From Virgibacillus halodenitrificans JCM 12304 (lineage in GTDB: Bacteria; Bacillota; Bacilli; Bacillales; Amphibacillaceae), in assembly GCF_001310895.1 (NCBI RefSeq), contig NZ_BAZS01000008.1, positions 49,814 through 113,813 of the forward strand: 64,000 nucleotides of DNA, given 5' to 3'. Numbering within the stretch: the first letter of the stretch is position 1; the number at the start of each line of letters is the position of its first letter. The translations under genes and the position numbers were made by a program. This document shows, piece after piece, positions 15,885 through 24,910 of the stretch. The notes below the pieces were generated by a model. It ran no database searches, was not told where the DNA came from, and saw nothing but the letters and a program-made list of their open reading frames with translations.

Positions 15885-16881
15885 TACCTTTCATCTCCTT
15901 TTGATATGTGAAAAACCAATCGTTCATTTGCTTAAGTATATCACTCATTCCTGTCGTATTTTTAAAGGAAGGCATTTGGGCCAAGAGTGGCTGTTTTGGT
16001 GAACGTGTATTTTGACCTTTCTTTTGAAGCACTAAAATACTTTTAATATTTTTCTCAGATTTAAACGCACTCTCTGGTAAACGAATGACTCCAGTAATAT
16101 GGGCGTATTCTTGTAAATAAGCGTGAAGCTTGTCAGACTGATCGCTATTAAAAATAAAATCCGGGACGACAAAAATCAAGTAGCCTCCAGGCTTCGTATA
16201 ATTCATTGCTTGTTCAATAAATAAATGATGGGCATATGAGTTACCATTCTCTGCTTTTAGCTCATATGTATCTGCCTGAACATCATCAGGATAGTATCCA
16301 ACTGGGAGATCTGCAATGATTAAGTCAACCGGATCAAGTAAGAATGGGCGTAAGCTATCTTGATGGAAAAACTCTATACTCTTCTGTTGTAAATTTGCAT
16401 TTAAAACAGCTAGCTGTATTAGCGTAGGATCCACTTCTCCAGCAAAAGCAATTAGATTCTTTTGTTTTAAATGTTCCATTACCGTTGTTATTAAATTCCC
16501 TGTCCCACTAGCTGGATCGAATAAACGCACTTCTTCTTTATCCGCAGTTAATTTTTCCGCAAGATAACCAACAAGTAGTGCCACGGTTTCCGGTGTCATA
16601 AGATGCTGCTGCTGTGTAGAATCCTTCATACCTTTTAACACGGCAAGCTGAATCCCTTTTCGAATTTCCTCTGTTGTATATGAAGTAATGTCAACTTCAT
16701 TCAAGTTACTTTGTAATTTTTTTGAAAGTATTTCTTCCAAATCCTCCGGAACATGCTTTTCAAACAAAATTTCCATCGTATATATTAAACTGTCCAAGTA
16801 GGGCTCATTCACATGCTGTTGTATGATGCCCGCAGTATTATCTAACCATTCATATAGTATTTCCACGTTTATTTTTTTCAT
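15877..16881 (-). CDS. ytxK: YtxK, class I SAM-dependent methyltransferase-like protein
   Basis: The 334-residue protein resembles N6-adenine DNA methyltransferases of type I systems. It has a helical N-terminal domain, the SAM loop [12 protein letters not shown] and a conserved acidic residue in [12 protein letters not shown]. The catalytic position reads DLPVGYY rather than NPPY/F, so methylation of adenine is doubtful. It starts at ATG 16881 behind GGAGG and overlaps ackA. The ytxK-ackA pairing is conserved in Bacillus. No specificity subunit or nuclease is nearby, so it is not part of a restriction system here. Confidence 0.88.
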   Translation of the reverse strand: MKKINVEILYEWLDNTAGIIQQHVNEPYLDSLIYTMEILFEKHVPEDLEEILSKKLQSNLNEVDITSYTTEEIRKGIQLAVLKGMKDSTQQQHLMTPETVALLVGYLAEKLTADKEEVRLFDPASGTGNLITTVMEHLKQKNLIAFAGEVDPTLIQLAVLNANLQQKSIEFFHQDSLRPFLLDPVDLIIADLPVGYYPDDVQADTYELKAENGNSYAHHLFIEQAMNYTKPGGYLIFVVPDFIFNSDQSDKLHAYLQEYAHITGVIRLPESAFKSEKNIKSILVLQKKGQNTRSPKQPLLAQMPSFKNTTGMSDILKQMNDWFFTYQKEMKGNE

Positions 16882-16906
16882 TATAATATTCCTCCATCTA
16901 CTCCGT

Positions 16907-16925
16907 TCAAAGCGCTTCTATTGTA
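16907..16925 (-). promoter_or_regulatory. Candidate promoter with overlapping cre-like box for ytxK-ackA-moaB
   Basis: TACAAT (16925-16920) can serve as a -10, with TTCACA about 18 bases further upstream as a -35. Directly downstream, TAGAAGCGCTTTGA (16920-16907) has the cre core AAGCGCTTT but deviates from consensus at the outer positions. A CcpA site overlapping the start point would repress. In B. subtilis the ackA site lies upstream and activates. Confidence 0.4.
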
Positions 16926-17011
16926 CCAAATCATAGCCACATTTGTGAAACAATAGAGAACAAAAGCGCAAGCGTCTTCTTCAGTATTACCAATACTATT
17001 TTTCTACAAGC

Positions 17012-17042
17012 AAAAATCCCTCCTGCATCAGGAGAGATTTTT
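17012..17042 (-). terminator. Terminator of tpx
   Basis: CTCCTG/CAGGAG, extended by AAAAATC and GATTTTT arms, gives a stable stem that ends in TTTTTG on the minus strand, 15 bp behind the tpx stop codon. Confidence 0.85.
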
Positions 17043-17057
17043 AACAAAGTTTATAAA

Positions 17058-17558
17058 TTAATTTGCTTTTTTTGCAGCTTCCAGAGCTGCGTCATAGTCA
17101 GGATGATCGCTTACTTCCTTAACATATTCAGTATAGGTTACTTTATCATTAGAATCTACAACAAATATAGATCTTGCGAGCAGACGCAATTCTTTAATAA
17201 GCACACCATATTTTTCACCGAAATCTGCATCCCGATGATCAGATAATGTGTCTAATTTGTTAATCTCATGTTTTTTCACCCAACGATCCTGTGCAAAAGG
17301 CAAATCCATACTAACAGTCAGTACCTTTACATTTCCAATTTTTTCTGCTTCCTCATTGAAACGCTTTGTTTGCAATGCGCAAACCCCTGTATCAATAGAT
17401 GGAACTACACTAATTAATTTTACTTTACCTTGATAATCTTTCAGGGATACTTCTTTTAAATCATTAGATAGAGCAGTAAAATCTGGAGCACTGTCACCAA
17501 CTTTAATTTCTTGACCTATTAACGTTACTGGATTTTGTTGGAATGTAACATTTGCCAT
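17058..17558 (-). CDS. tpx: Thiol peroxidase Tpx lacking the resolving cysteine
   Basis: This is an atypical 2-Cys peroxiredoxin-family enzyme reducing peroxides in the cytoplasm. I start it at ATG 17558 (166 residues), which has GAAGGG at proper distance and matches the family N-terminus. The peroxidatic Cys is in PSIDTGVCALQT. The usual partner cysteine, found in the LPFAQxRWC motif of B. subtilis and S. aureus Tpx, is replaced by Val (DLPFAQDRWVKKHE), and no other Cys exists in the protein. The enzyme must therefore work as a one-Cys peroxidase and be reduced by another thiol. All other family blocks (TLSDHRD, ELRLLARSIFV) are intact. It follows the ytfI-ytfJ pair. Confidence 0.93.
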   Translation of the reverse strand: MANVTFQQNPVTLIGQEIKVGDSAPDFTALSNDLKEVSLKDYQGKVKLISVVPSIDTGVCALQTKRFNEEAEKIGNVKVLTVSMDLPFAQDRWVKKHEINKLDTLSDHRDADFGEKYGVLIKELRLLARSIFVVDSNDKVTYTEYVKEVSDHPDYDAALEAAKKAN

Positions 17559-17646
17559 ATGAATCATCCCTTCTATAAAAATGATTTATCAACTTTAGTA
17601 TGAATAATTTGGTAACAGTTGTCCACTAATACCCTTTATTTAAAAT

Positions 17647-18108
17647 TTATATATCATAGTGACTCTGTGACTCATTTCCTTCTTCTTTTTCATCTTTCTT
17701 TTTCGAGGCTTGTTTATTTTTGTTGCTAGTTTCCTTTAATATCTGCTGTATCTTCTCTACCACTTGAGGTGCAGAATGAAGCATCTTTTCATAAATATGT
17801 GTGTGCTGGTCTAAGTGAACCATTTTTATTCCATTCTTACTCACAACTAAAAAAGCTACAGGAGTAATCGATACCCCTCCACCACTACCCCCACCAAAGG
17901 GAAGTGCAGCTTCCGAGTCTCCTTGGGACGAACTTGCTCCAAACTCGCTTCCTCCTGCCGCAAAGCCAAAACCTACCTTTGACACAGGTATAATCATACT
18001 TCCATCTGGGGATTCCACTGGGTCTCCAATGATTGTATTTACTTCTACCATATCTTTTAAGTTTTCCATAGCAGTTGTCATTAAGCCCTGAATAGGATGT
18101 TCTTCCAT
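17647..18108 (-). CDS. ytfJ: YtfJ / GerW family sporulation protein
   Basis: The 153-residue protein has the GerW domain (EEHPIQGLMTTAMENLKDMV, then DPVESPDGSMIIPVSKVGFG) and a glycine-rich loop FGGGSGGGVSITPVAFLVV. The tail is Lys-rich. In B. subtilis GerW is made in the forespore and is needed for normal germination. It overlaps the 3' end of ytfI by 28 bp, with a GGAGG site inside ytfI, so the two are coupled. Confidence 0.92.
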   Translation of the reverse strand: MEEHPIQGLMTTAMENLKDMVEVNTIIGDPVESPDGSMIIPVSKVGFGFAAGGSEFGASSSQGDSEAALPFGGGSGGGVSITPVAFLVVSKNGIKMVHLDQHTHIYEKMLHSAPQVVEKIQQILKETSNKNKQASKKKDEKEEGNESQSHYDI

Positions 18109-18695
18109 TTTAAAATCCTCCTCTTTCTATAATTGTTTTTATTCTTATCTTGAGAAATAAGCCGCAACCCTTTAAAAAACACGTGTATAGCTTTTCCAAT
18201 TCGAAATGAAATCATGCATGTTAACTCTGTTTGAAAAAAAGTCTGCTGAAAATATGGTTCAACATAAATTGAGGGCTCACATCGCATATTGCTTTTTTCA
18301 ACTAATTGACCAAGAATAATCCCTTTTAATGACCAAACAAGTCCAGTAACTGTTCCTGTGACACAAGCTTCTCCCATCCCGCCTGCAGTTTTCCATTTTA
18401 ATTTTTTGATGCTTATATTACTTAATATGATGGAAAGTAGTTTACTTGATGATTGGAGTATCTCCTTCCATTCATTCAACTTAATGGGAAAGTTGTTCAA
18501 CTCCATAGAGTTTCCCTCTGAAGTTAAGCGAAATAACATCTTTTTTTTGTATAATTTTAAGTTAAATATGAAAAATTCCATATATAAGTACTGGTCTTTA
18601 TCTGAATAAGCTAAGTGAAGCTGCAAATTAATTTTTGCAATTAATAAGGACAACAGAATTATAGTTAGAAAAGAAATTAGTACAACCCAAAGCAT
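18081..18695 (-). CDS. ytfI: YtfI, DUF2953 membrane protein
   Basis: The 204-residue protein starts with one membrane helix (LWVVLISFLTIILLSLLIA) and continues with the beta-rich DUF2953 domain (HLAYSDKDQYLYMEFFIFNL). The second half has a Gly-rich GGMGEACVTGTVTGLVWSL segment typical of the family. It always precedes ytfJ in spore formers, which suggests a spore-related role. The exact function is unknown. Confidence 0.85.
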   Translation of the reverse strand: MLWVVLISFLTIILLSLLIAKINLQLHLAYSDKDQYLYMEFFIFNLKLYKKKMLFRLTSEGNSMELNNFPIKLNEWKEILQSSSKLLSIILSNISIKKLKWKTAGGMGEACVTGTVTGLVWSLKGIILGQLVEKSNMRCEPSIYVEPYFQQTFFQTELTCMISFRIGKAIHVFFKGLRLISQDKNKNNYRKRRILKWKNILFRA

Positions 18696-18825
18696 ATTTT
18701 CCCTCTTCTCTTATTTCTTTGGATTATTTTGCCACAGTTCACCAAATTTAATCGTGGAATAGTAGGATATACTTCTTTAAAATGCTAAAATTAAACTAGA
18801 TATATAAAATTGGAGGGAAAATGAT

Positions 18826-19626
18826 ATGGTTGCTCGAAATAAAATTTATTTCTACTATGCCCCAGATGATACGCTTGCTGATAAAATAACCTCTTTAAGA
18901 AAAGCAGCTGAGGATGAAGGCTTTGAATTCGTAGAACAAGCAAACGAGGCGAATATTATTGTTAGCATAGGAGGAGACGGCACATTTCTCCAAGCAGTGC
19001 GAAAATCCGGATTTAGGCAAGATTGTTTATATGCTGGCATCACCCGAACCGATGAGTCAGGTTTATACTGTGACTTTAATTTAGACAATTTTAACGAATT
19101 GCTCCATACATTCCGAAATGAAGAAATGGAAGTACGGAGATTTCCAGTTATTAAAGTAGAAGTTAATGGGGAGTCTTCCTTTTATTGTTTAAATGAAGTG
19201 AGCGTTCGCTCCACCATTATTAAATCCATTGTAATTGATGTGCTTATTGATGATGATTATTTTGAAACTTTTCGTGGTGATGGCTTAATTGTTGCAACAC
19301 CTACTGGAAGCACTGGCTATAACAAATCTACACATGGAGCGGTAATTGATCCTAAAATACCTTGTATCCAAGTATCTGAATTAGCATCAATAAACAATAA
19401 TCGCTATCGTACACTTGGCTCATCCTTTGTACTTAATAAAGACCGCAAGCTTACTTTGCGGATCAGACAGGATGGAAATGATTATCCGATTGTAGGTTTA
19501 GATAATGAAGCGTATTCTATAAAAAACATTCAAGATCTTACGATATCCTTAGAAGGAAATGTAATTAAAACTGTTAAGTTAAAAAATAATTCCTACTGGG
19601 ATCGTGTTAAAAGAACCTTCTTATAA
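18826..19626 (+). CDS. NAD kinase (second paralogue, YtdI/NadF type)
   Basis: The enzyme phosphorylates NAD to NADP. It has 266 residues, the same size as B. subtilis YtdI. The GGDGTFLQA motif, NEVSVRS, the FRGDGLIVATPTGSTGYNKS block and a conserved C-terminal Asp-Asn-Glu motif (VGLDNEAYS) are present. ATG 18826 follows GGAGGG. The gene stands alone on the plus strand between ytfI and the SASP gene, the order known from Bacillus once yteJ and sppA are removed. A second NAD kinase (YjbN type) is expected elsewhere in the genome. Confidence 0.93.
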   Translation: MVARNKIYFYYAPDDTLADKITSLRKAAEDEGFEFVEQANEANIIVSIGGDGTFLQAVRKSGFRQDCLYAGITRTDESGLYCDFNLDNFNELLHTFRNEEMEVRRFPVIKVEVNGESSFYCLNEVSVRSTIIKSIVIDVLIDDDYFETFRGDGLIVATPTGSTGYNKSTHGAVIDPKIPCIQVSELASINNNRYRTLGSSFVLNKDRKLTLRIRQDGNDYPIVGLDNEAYSIKNIQDLTISLEGNVIKTVKLKNNSYWDRVKRTFL

Positions 19627-19634
19627 AGAATGAA

Positions 19635-19662
19635 AGGGCTATCCCTTCATTGGGATAGCCCT
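19635..19662. terminator. Terminator between NAD kinase and SASP genes
   Basis: AGGGCTATCCC and GGGATAGCCCT form an 11-bp stem with a TTCATT loop. A/T-rich sequence on both sides lets it serve both convergent genes. Confidence 0.85.
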
Positions 19663-19681
19663 AAACCAATTTATTTAATTG

Positions 19682-19882
19682 TTATTGCCCTTGCCCGCCA
19701 AATTGCTGTTCAGCCATTTGAACTAGGCGTTTAGTAATTTCTCCTCCAACAGAACCGTTGGCACGAGAAGTAGTATCAGCACCAAGTTGCACACCAAATT
19801 CTGAAGCAATTTCAGTTTTCATTTGATCTAAAGCTTGTTGAACACCAGGAACTACTAATTGGTTAGAATTGTTACTTGCCAT
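19682..19882 (-). CDS. sspA: Alpha/beta-type small acid-soluble spore protein
   Basis: The 66-residue protein coats spore DNA and protects it from UV and heat. The germination protease site is TEIASEFGV, and the C-terminal signature [17 protein letters not shown] is intact. It is preceded by AAGGAGGTG and a sigma-G-type promoter at 19907-19936. This is firm evidence for an endospore former. The choice of sspA over other SASP names rests on position next to thiI and is not certain. Confidence 0.96.
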   Translation of the reverse strand: MASNNSNQLVVPGVQQALDQMKTEIASEFGVQLGADTTSRANGSVGGEITKRLVQMAEQQFGGQGQ

Positions 19883-19906
19883 GTGAGTTCACCTCCTTGG
19901 TACTAC

Positions 19907-19936
19907 TAGAATGTGTAGTAACGAAGAAAAGCATTC
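19907..19936 (-). promoter_or_regulatory. Sigma-G (forespore) promoter of the SASP gene
   Basis: GAATG (19936-19932) and CATTCTA (19913-19907), 18 bases apart on the minus strand, match the SigG consensus GHATR and CATNHTA, about 25 bp ahead of the start codon. This is the expected regulator of ssp genes. Confidence 0.85.
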
Positions 19937-20074
19937 ATTAATATCATTGGTAGTTGTTGACAATTAACGAGATAGGAAAAGAGAAGGTCTAGAAGCCTTC
20001 AGGAGGATTTATAAGCATAGGTTCTACTGCAAATATTGGAGTACAAAAGCATTTTATTTCTTCATAGTTGGAGT

Positions 20075-20566
20075 AAACTGCGACGTAACTTAGAATATAA
20101 AGACTGCGTAAATCACCGCTACGGGGAAATATTCCGCTTTCCGCGGGCGGCCTGCAAGCCTCCTCGAACTACACTAACGTTCCGTTCTGTGGGGTCTCGC
20201 TAGTCTCGCATTTCCCGCAGGAGTCTTCATATTTCCCCTTCGCTAAGGTGTATATCTCAGAGCTATTAAAGATAAGAGCTACTTATTCAATTCTTAGATA
20301 CCTCAAATTAGTCAATAGCACTTACCAATTGATTGGAGCGGAAGGGGGCGACTCCTGCCGGAATAGCATGAGGCGAAGACCCTGGACGGAGCGTAGCGGA
20401 GGAAGCGGCTGAGGCCATGCCGGGCGGCAAAGAAGACACTGTGAGGTTACGAACAGATGTCGCGCTTGTACCCGGAGGTGTGAAAGCGTCCGCCTGAAAC
20501 GCAAATCAATGGGTGCTTCCTCTGTAAAATGAATTACTTCATTCTCCACAAATTACGTCGCAGTTT
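20075..20566. repeat. Intergenic repeat element with perfect 14-bp terminal inverted repeats (copy 1)
   Basis: AAACTGCGACGTAA (20075-20088) recurs as TTACGTCGCAGTTT at 20553-20566, enclosing 492 bp of unusually GC-rich DNA. Inside are two palindrome-rich modules. Module B is at about 20111-20250 (CACCGCTACGGGGAAATATT ... CTTCGCTAAGGTG). Module A is at about 20335-20510 (GCGACTCCTGCCGG, GGCGAAGACCCTGGACGGAG). The same two modules occur in reversed order and strand at 53698-54140. There is no transposase. It looks like a MITE-like or structured-RNA repeat. Short open frames inside it are not credible genes. The rest of the 900-bp gap between sspA and thiI holds only the sspA promoter and the thiI terminator. 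Confidence 0.85.
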
Positions 20567-20711
20567 ATATATTTTCCGAATCATTGACCATCATATATAT
20601 CAGGACCTAAATATATATATAAATGCTCTTTGCCACGGTGGCTGAAGCGATTGTGTGGTATCTTTAGTGTAAATAATTGTAGTTTGGACTATCCGCCTTC
20701 TGCTTTCATAT

Positions 20712-20757
20712 AAAAAAGCTGAACAACTCGGTGTTTAAACCATTGTTCAGCCTTTTT
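20712..20757 (-). terminator. Terminator of thiI
   Basis: GCTGAACAA and TTGTTCAGC form a nine-bp perfect stem, flanked by A6 on one side and T5 on the other, 40 bp behind the thiI stop codon. Confidence 0.85.
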
Positions 20758-20798
20758 ATGTTTAAACCTTCTACTTAAATAATATCATTTATTAAATA

Positions 20799-22001
20799 TT
20801 ACAGGAGATCATCGAATTTATCTTTTTTATTATCCTTTGCTGTTACCTTTATAGTTTCAATTCCTTCTACAGCTTCCTTTAATAATTCACTAAAATCATT
20901 TTTCTGTTCAAAATGACTTGCTTTCTCACGTTTTGGCTTTGTTTTAGGAGACTTAGGAACAAATATAGTGCAGCAATCCTCATAAGGTAAAATTGACGTC
21001 TCATAAGTGCCAATTTCCTGGGAAATGCTGATGATATCCGATTTATCCATTGTGATTAGTGGTCTAATAATCGGATATGTTGTTACTTCATTTATTGCAT
21101 TCATACTTTCCATTGTCTGACTAGCAACCTGACCCAAATTCTCACCTGTTGTCAACGATAAAATCGATTGTTGATCGCAAACCTGTTCACTAATACGCAT
21201 CATCATTCTACGCATGATAGTCATTGCATAACCATCTGGCATTGTTCTAAAAATTTCTTGTTGTAATTTCGTAAAAGGAACAATGTGTACTTGGATAGAC
21301 TTACCAAACTTGGTCAATTGTTTTGTGAGATCAAGTACTTTTTGCTTCGCTCTTTCACTTGTAAAAGGTGGGGAGTGGAAATGAATAGCCTCAATCTGTA
21401 CTCCGCGCTTCATAGCTAAGTAACCAGCTACAGGGCTATCGATCCCTCCGGAAAGTAATAGCAAAGATTTTCCTGATGTACCTACGGGAAGTCCTCCAGG
21501 GCCTTTTATAACACTAGAAGTGATATAGGTTGCCTCCAGGCGAATCTCAACTCTTATTTCCATATCAGGCTGATGCACATCTACGGTATAATTATCAGTA
21601 TTTGTAAGTAAATAACGTCCTAAAAGTTGGTTCATTTCTTGTGACCGTATTGGAAAATCTTTATTAATCCGCTTTACTGTTATTTTAAATGTTTCAATAG
21701 TTGGATTCTTTTTCAAAGCAAATAAGGCTGCCTCTTTGATAACACTTTCTTCATTTTCCACTTTTATGGCTAAGCTCATACTTTGAATTCCAAATATATG
21801 CTTACATCTTTCAATAATTGGTTCAGGTTGGTGTCCATTTAATAAGATGAACATTCTCCCCTGTGTACGTTTCACTTTCACATTAGGAAAATCATTAAGC
21901 TTATGCTGAATATTCTCCTGCAATTTTAGTATAAACATTTTTCTGTTCTTCCCTTTAAGGGCCATTTCACCGTATCTGATCAATATATGGTCATATTGCA
22001 T
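20799..22001 (-). CDS. thiI: ThiI, tRNA 4-thiouridine synthetase
   Basis: ThiI uses persulfide from a cysteine desulfurase to thiolate U8 of tRNA. Here it is the 400-residue Bacillus form without a rhodanese domain. Order: ferredoxin-like domain, THUMP domain (about 60-165), then the PP-loop ATP pyrophosphatase domain with LLLSGGIDSPVAGYLAMKRG. The conserved Cys pair region near the C-terminus reads YEDCCTIFVPKSPKTKP. It starts six bases behind iscS, its dedicated sulfur donor, as in B. subtilis (nifZ-thiI). Confidence 0.96.
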   Translation of the reverse strand: MQYDHILIRYGEMALKGKNRKMFILKLQENIQHKLNDFPNVKVKRTQGRMFILLNGHQPEPIIERCKHIFGIQSMSLAIKVENEESVIKEAALFALKKNPTIETFKITVKRINKDFPIRSQEMNQLLGRYLLTNTDNYTVDVHQPDMEIRVEIRLEATYITSSVIKGPGGLPVGTSGKSLLLLSGGIDSPVAGYLAMKRGVQIEAIHFHSPPFTSERAKQKVLDLTKQLTKFGKSIQVHIVPFTKLQQEIFRTMPDGYAMTIMRRMMMRISEQVCDQQSILSLTTGENLGQVASQTMESMNAINEVTTYPIIRPLITMDKSDIISISQEIGTYETSILPYEDCCTIFVPKSPKTKPKREKASHFEQKNDFSELLKEAVEGIETIKVTAKDNKKDKFDDLL

Positions 22002-22007
22002 AATAAT

Positions 22008-23147
22008 CTACTCCATCACTTTTCTAAATTGGTTTATTGCTTGTTGAAGGTAATCCGCGAATTGCAGGATATCCTCTTCTGTAGTTGAATAAGACATACT
22101 GACACGATAAGCCGAGGATGCTCGCTCCTTCGAATAACCGCATGCAAGTAAAATTCTGCTTTCTTCTTTTTGTTTTGAAGAACATGCAGATTTAGTGGAA
22201 ATATAAACTTCCTGCTCACCAAGCATATGAATAATCACTTCTGGTTTTGTGCCTGGAACGGAAAAATTCATGATGTGTGGAGCAGCCTCAGGAGGTGTAT
22301 TTATTTGTACCTCATCAATTTCAGTTAATTTCTCTCTAAGTATCGCTTGTAAGCTTTTAAGCTCTGTTCCCTGAGTTTGCTCCATTTCCTTAATAAGTCT
22401 AAGAGCTTTGCCCAAAGAAACTGCCCCTGCAAGATTTTCTGTACCTGAGCGAAAGGACTGTTCTTGGTTTCCTCCATGAAATAATGGAAACAGGTTGACC
22501 CCTTGTCTCATATACAGAATGCCTGTCCCTTTTAATCCATGGATCTTATGCCCTGATAAAGTACAAAGATCTATACCACTATTACGTAGCTCTAAAGGAA
22601 CCTTTCCAAAGCCCTGAACATGATCTACATGGAGAAACAACTTTGGAAATTGCTTGCATATCTCCCCTATTTTTTCTATTGGTTGAATGGTTCCAATTTC
22701 ATTATTCACATGCATAATACTTATTAAAATTGTATCCTTCCGTATAGCAGCTTTTAAATCCTCTATAGATATTACACCATTTTTATTCACTGGTAAATAC
22801 GTTACTTCAAAACCTAAATCCTCCAGACTTTTACAGGCATCATAAACAGAAGGATGCTCAATCTCTGTAGTAATAATATGCTTTCCCCGTTTACGGTGCT
22901 CTAATGCAATACCTTTAATTGCAGTATTATTGCCTTCGGTCCCACCAGATGTGAATATAACCTCTGATGGAGTAACATCTAGTATTGAGGCCACCTGGTT
23001 CTTTGCTTTGGTCAGAAGATGTTCTGAGTGCCCTCCTAATTGGTGAATAGACGATGGGTTAGCAAAATATTGAGTAGAGGCCTGTTCAAAGCTTTTCATT
23101 ACGGATGGGTCTGGTATAGTAGTAGCACTGTTATCTAAATAAATCAT
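22008..23147 (-). CDS. nifZ: Cysteine desulfurase (NifZ/IscS type), ThiI partner
   Basis: This PLP enzyme converts cysteine to alanine and carries a persulfide. It has 379 residues. The N-terminus IYLDNSATTIP is typical, the PLP lysine is in LSGHKIHGLKGTG, and the substrate-loop cysteine is in STKSACSSKQKEES. The gene is six bases upstream of thiI, so it probably feeds tRNA thiolation rather than general Fe-S assembly. Confidence 0.95.
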   Translation of the reverse strand: MIYLDNSATTIPDPSVMKSFEQASTQYFANPSSIHQLGGHSEHLLTKAKNQVASILDVTPSEVIFTSGGTEGNNTAIKGIALEHRKRGKHIITTEIEHPSVYDACKSLEDLGFEVTYLPVNKNGVISIEDLKAAIRKDTILISIMHVNNEIGTIQPIEKIGEICKQFPKLFLHVDHVQGFGKVPLELRNSGIDLCTLSGHKIHGLKGTGILYMRQGVNLFPLFHGGNQEQSFRSGTENLAGAVSLGKALRLIKEMEQTQGTELKSLQAILREKLTEIDEVQINTPPEAAPHIMNFSVPGTKPEVIIHMLGEQEVYISTKSACSSKQKEESRILLACGYSKERASSAYRVSMSYSTTEEDILQFADYLQQAINQFRKVME

Positions 23148-23166
23148 TTTTCATACCTCATTTCAG

Positions 23167-23206
23167 CAAAGAAAAGGATATTTTTAAAATATCCTTTTCT
23201 TTGTTT
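23167..23206 (-). terminator. Terminator of ezrA
   Basis: CAAAGAAAAGGATATTT and AAATATCCTTTTCTTTG form a long AT-rich perfect stem between ezrA and iscS, with T-rich sequence running out of the hairpin. Confidence 0.85.
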
Positions 23207-23218
23207 ATTACTATTTTG

Positions 23219-24910
23219 TTAGTTTGCTGTTTGCTGGAATTCTTCGATTTTTTTTAGGGCACCTGGTTCAATTTCCTCAATTGCCTTCGCTGCATGCTCT
23301 AAAGCAAGTTCATAATCGTACGTTCTAAATAATCGTTCAGCTTCAGCTAATTTAGCAGCCAAAAGCGGATATTGACTTCTATATCTGTTTGCATATTGGA
23401 TGACCTGTTCAGTCAAGTAAGCTTGATCCAACATCACATTCGTTTGCTCAATTACATGCTCTACAGCATCATTTGCTTCTGCTAAGGCTTCTTGTACATT
23501 TGACATCTCAAGCGGCTGTTTCTCAAGTACTTTCATGACACGAGTATTCTTATCTGAAGCTTTTCTTATCATATCCCAAATAAACTGTGGTACTCCCGGC
23601 ACATTACTTTTCTTTAATTTACGTTGGGTATCTGCTAATTTATTGCGTATTTCAATTAATTTTTCTTTTGCTTCAAGTTCATCTTTTCTAAGGTTATGGA
23701 CTCGTTTTCTAAATGCATCATGTTTTTCATTTAATTCCTTCAGCTGTTCAAACCCCTGCTCCACCTGTTCACGTAGTTTAGAATGAGAGGTATCTTCATT
23801 TTCTAACTCCAGCAGTAGTTCTTCTAACTCAGTTTTCAGCTTAGCTATCGTGTTTTCCAACATTAAATAACGTTCCATATCATGATCTTCAAAATAATAG
23901 GCATGTTTTAATTTTTCCACTTCCAGCTTTGTATCAAGAAAGGCATTATTAATATCGCCTAAAGACTCTTCATAGCTGGGTATCTGTGTATCTAAGTAGT
24001 TTTTCGCTAGGGCTTCTTTTTCCAACAACTGATACATCTCTTTAATTCGTACTTCCACATCTTCTATAAGAGACTCTGTATTTTGTAAGTCTCCAGCTTC
24101 CAGTTTTTTCACCATTAACAAAAGTTGCTCTTGATATTTACGAATTTCTTTTTCAAATGCCAAATGCTCTACTCGGTAACCATCTTCCTTCATTCCTTTT
24201 ATACCGCTATAAAGATTATCCAGTTGTGAAGGTAACTCATACTTACATAGTTTATATATTCTTGGAAATACCTCCAACTGTTGTTCCAATTGGTCAAGAC
24301 TTAATTTAATCTCATCGACAATCTGCTTTGCCTCGAGATAATTTCCTTGCTCCACCAGACTATAGTAGTTATTCAGTTTTTTCTCAAGTACATCAATTTC
24401 TTTATCAAAATATGCCTCTGCCTTTCCATATTGATACCGATTTTGGGAAAGTTTTTTTCTACATGCTTTTATATGTGGTAAAATTTCTTCTACCTCTTGT
24501 CTGCTGGATTCCTCTGATTGCAATAATTCGTCTACTTCTGCAAGCAGCTTCTCAATTTCTTTTTCAATTGATTGGAGAATTTCTTCAACATTATGTAGGA
24601 TTTTTTTCGCTTTGGAAAAACGGTAACGATCTGCACTTTCCTCAGCATCAAACAAATGCTCTTCAATATCTGGTAATTCCTTTGTAATAATAAATTCCCA
24701 GCGTTCTTTCCAAGCTTCAAATTTTTCCTGTGTTTCCCCAGATAAGTTTAACGTTTTAATTTTACTAAGATGTGCAGCTACATTTCTGCCCATAATATCC
24801 ATTTTCCATGCCTCATAGCGGTCCACATGATCGTATATTCGTTTCCGCATGATTAGGCCAATAATAATTAGAGCAATGATTACAAGAATTATTCCTATGA
24901 TATACGCCAT
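23219..24910 (-). CDS. ezrA: EzrA, septation ring formation regulator
   Basis: EzrA is a membrane-anchored negative regulator of FtsZ ring assembly. It has 563 residues, the usual length. One N-terminal helix (MAYIIGIILVIIALIIIGLI) is followed by a very long Glu/Lys-rich spectrin-like coiled-coil region. The patch near residue 510 (QYANRYRSQYPLLA) corresponds to the conserved QNR region of EzrA. A GGAGG site precedes the ATG. It lies between refZ and iscS, as in B. subtilis. Confidence 0.95.
   Translation of the reverse strand: MAYIIGIILVIIALIIIGLIMRKRIYDHVDRYEAWKMDIMGRNVAAHLSKIKTLNLSGETQEKFEAWKERWEFIITKELPDIEEHLFDAEESADRYRFSKAKKILHNVEEILQSIEKEIEKLLAEVDELLQSEESSRQEVEEILPHIKACRKKLSQNRYQYGKAEAYFDKEIDVLEKKLNNYYSLVEQGNYLEAKQIVDEIKLSLDQLEQQLEVFPRIYKLCKYELPSQLDNLYSGIKGMKEDGYRVEHLAFEKEIRKYQEQLLLMVKKLEAGDLQNTESLIEDVEVRIKEMYQLLEKEALAKNYLDTQIPSYEESLGDINNAFLDTKLEVEKLKHAYYFEDHDMERYLMLENTIAKLKTELEELLLELENEDTSHSKLREQVEQGFEQLKELNEKHDAFRKRVHNLRKDELEAKEKLIEIRNKLADTQRKLKKSNVPGVPQFIWDMIRKASDKNTRVMKVLEKQPLEMSNVQEALAEANDAVEHVIEQTNVMLDQAYLTEQVIQYANRYRSQYPLLAAKLAEAERLFRTYDYELALEHAAKAIEEIEPGALKKIEEFQQTAN

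Noticed and set aside
15877..16881. YtxK as part of a restriction-modification system
   Set aside because: No specificity or nuclease gene is adjacent, the catalytic NPPY is replaced by DLPVGYY, and the pairing with ackA is an old core arrangement.
20322..20549. Open frame within the large repeat
   Set aside because: It lies in module A of a palindromic repeat. The corresponding frame in the second copy is different, and no start signal is present.
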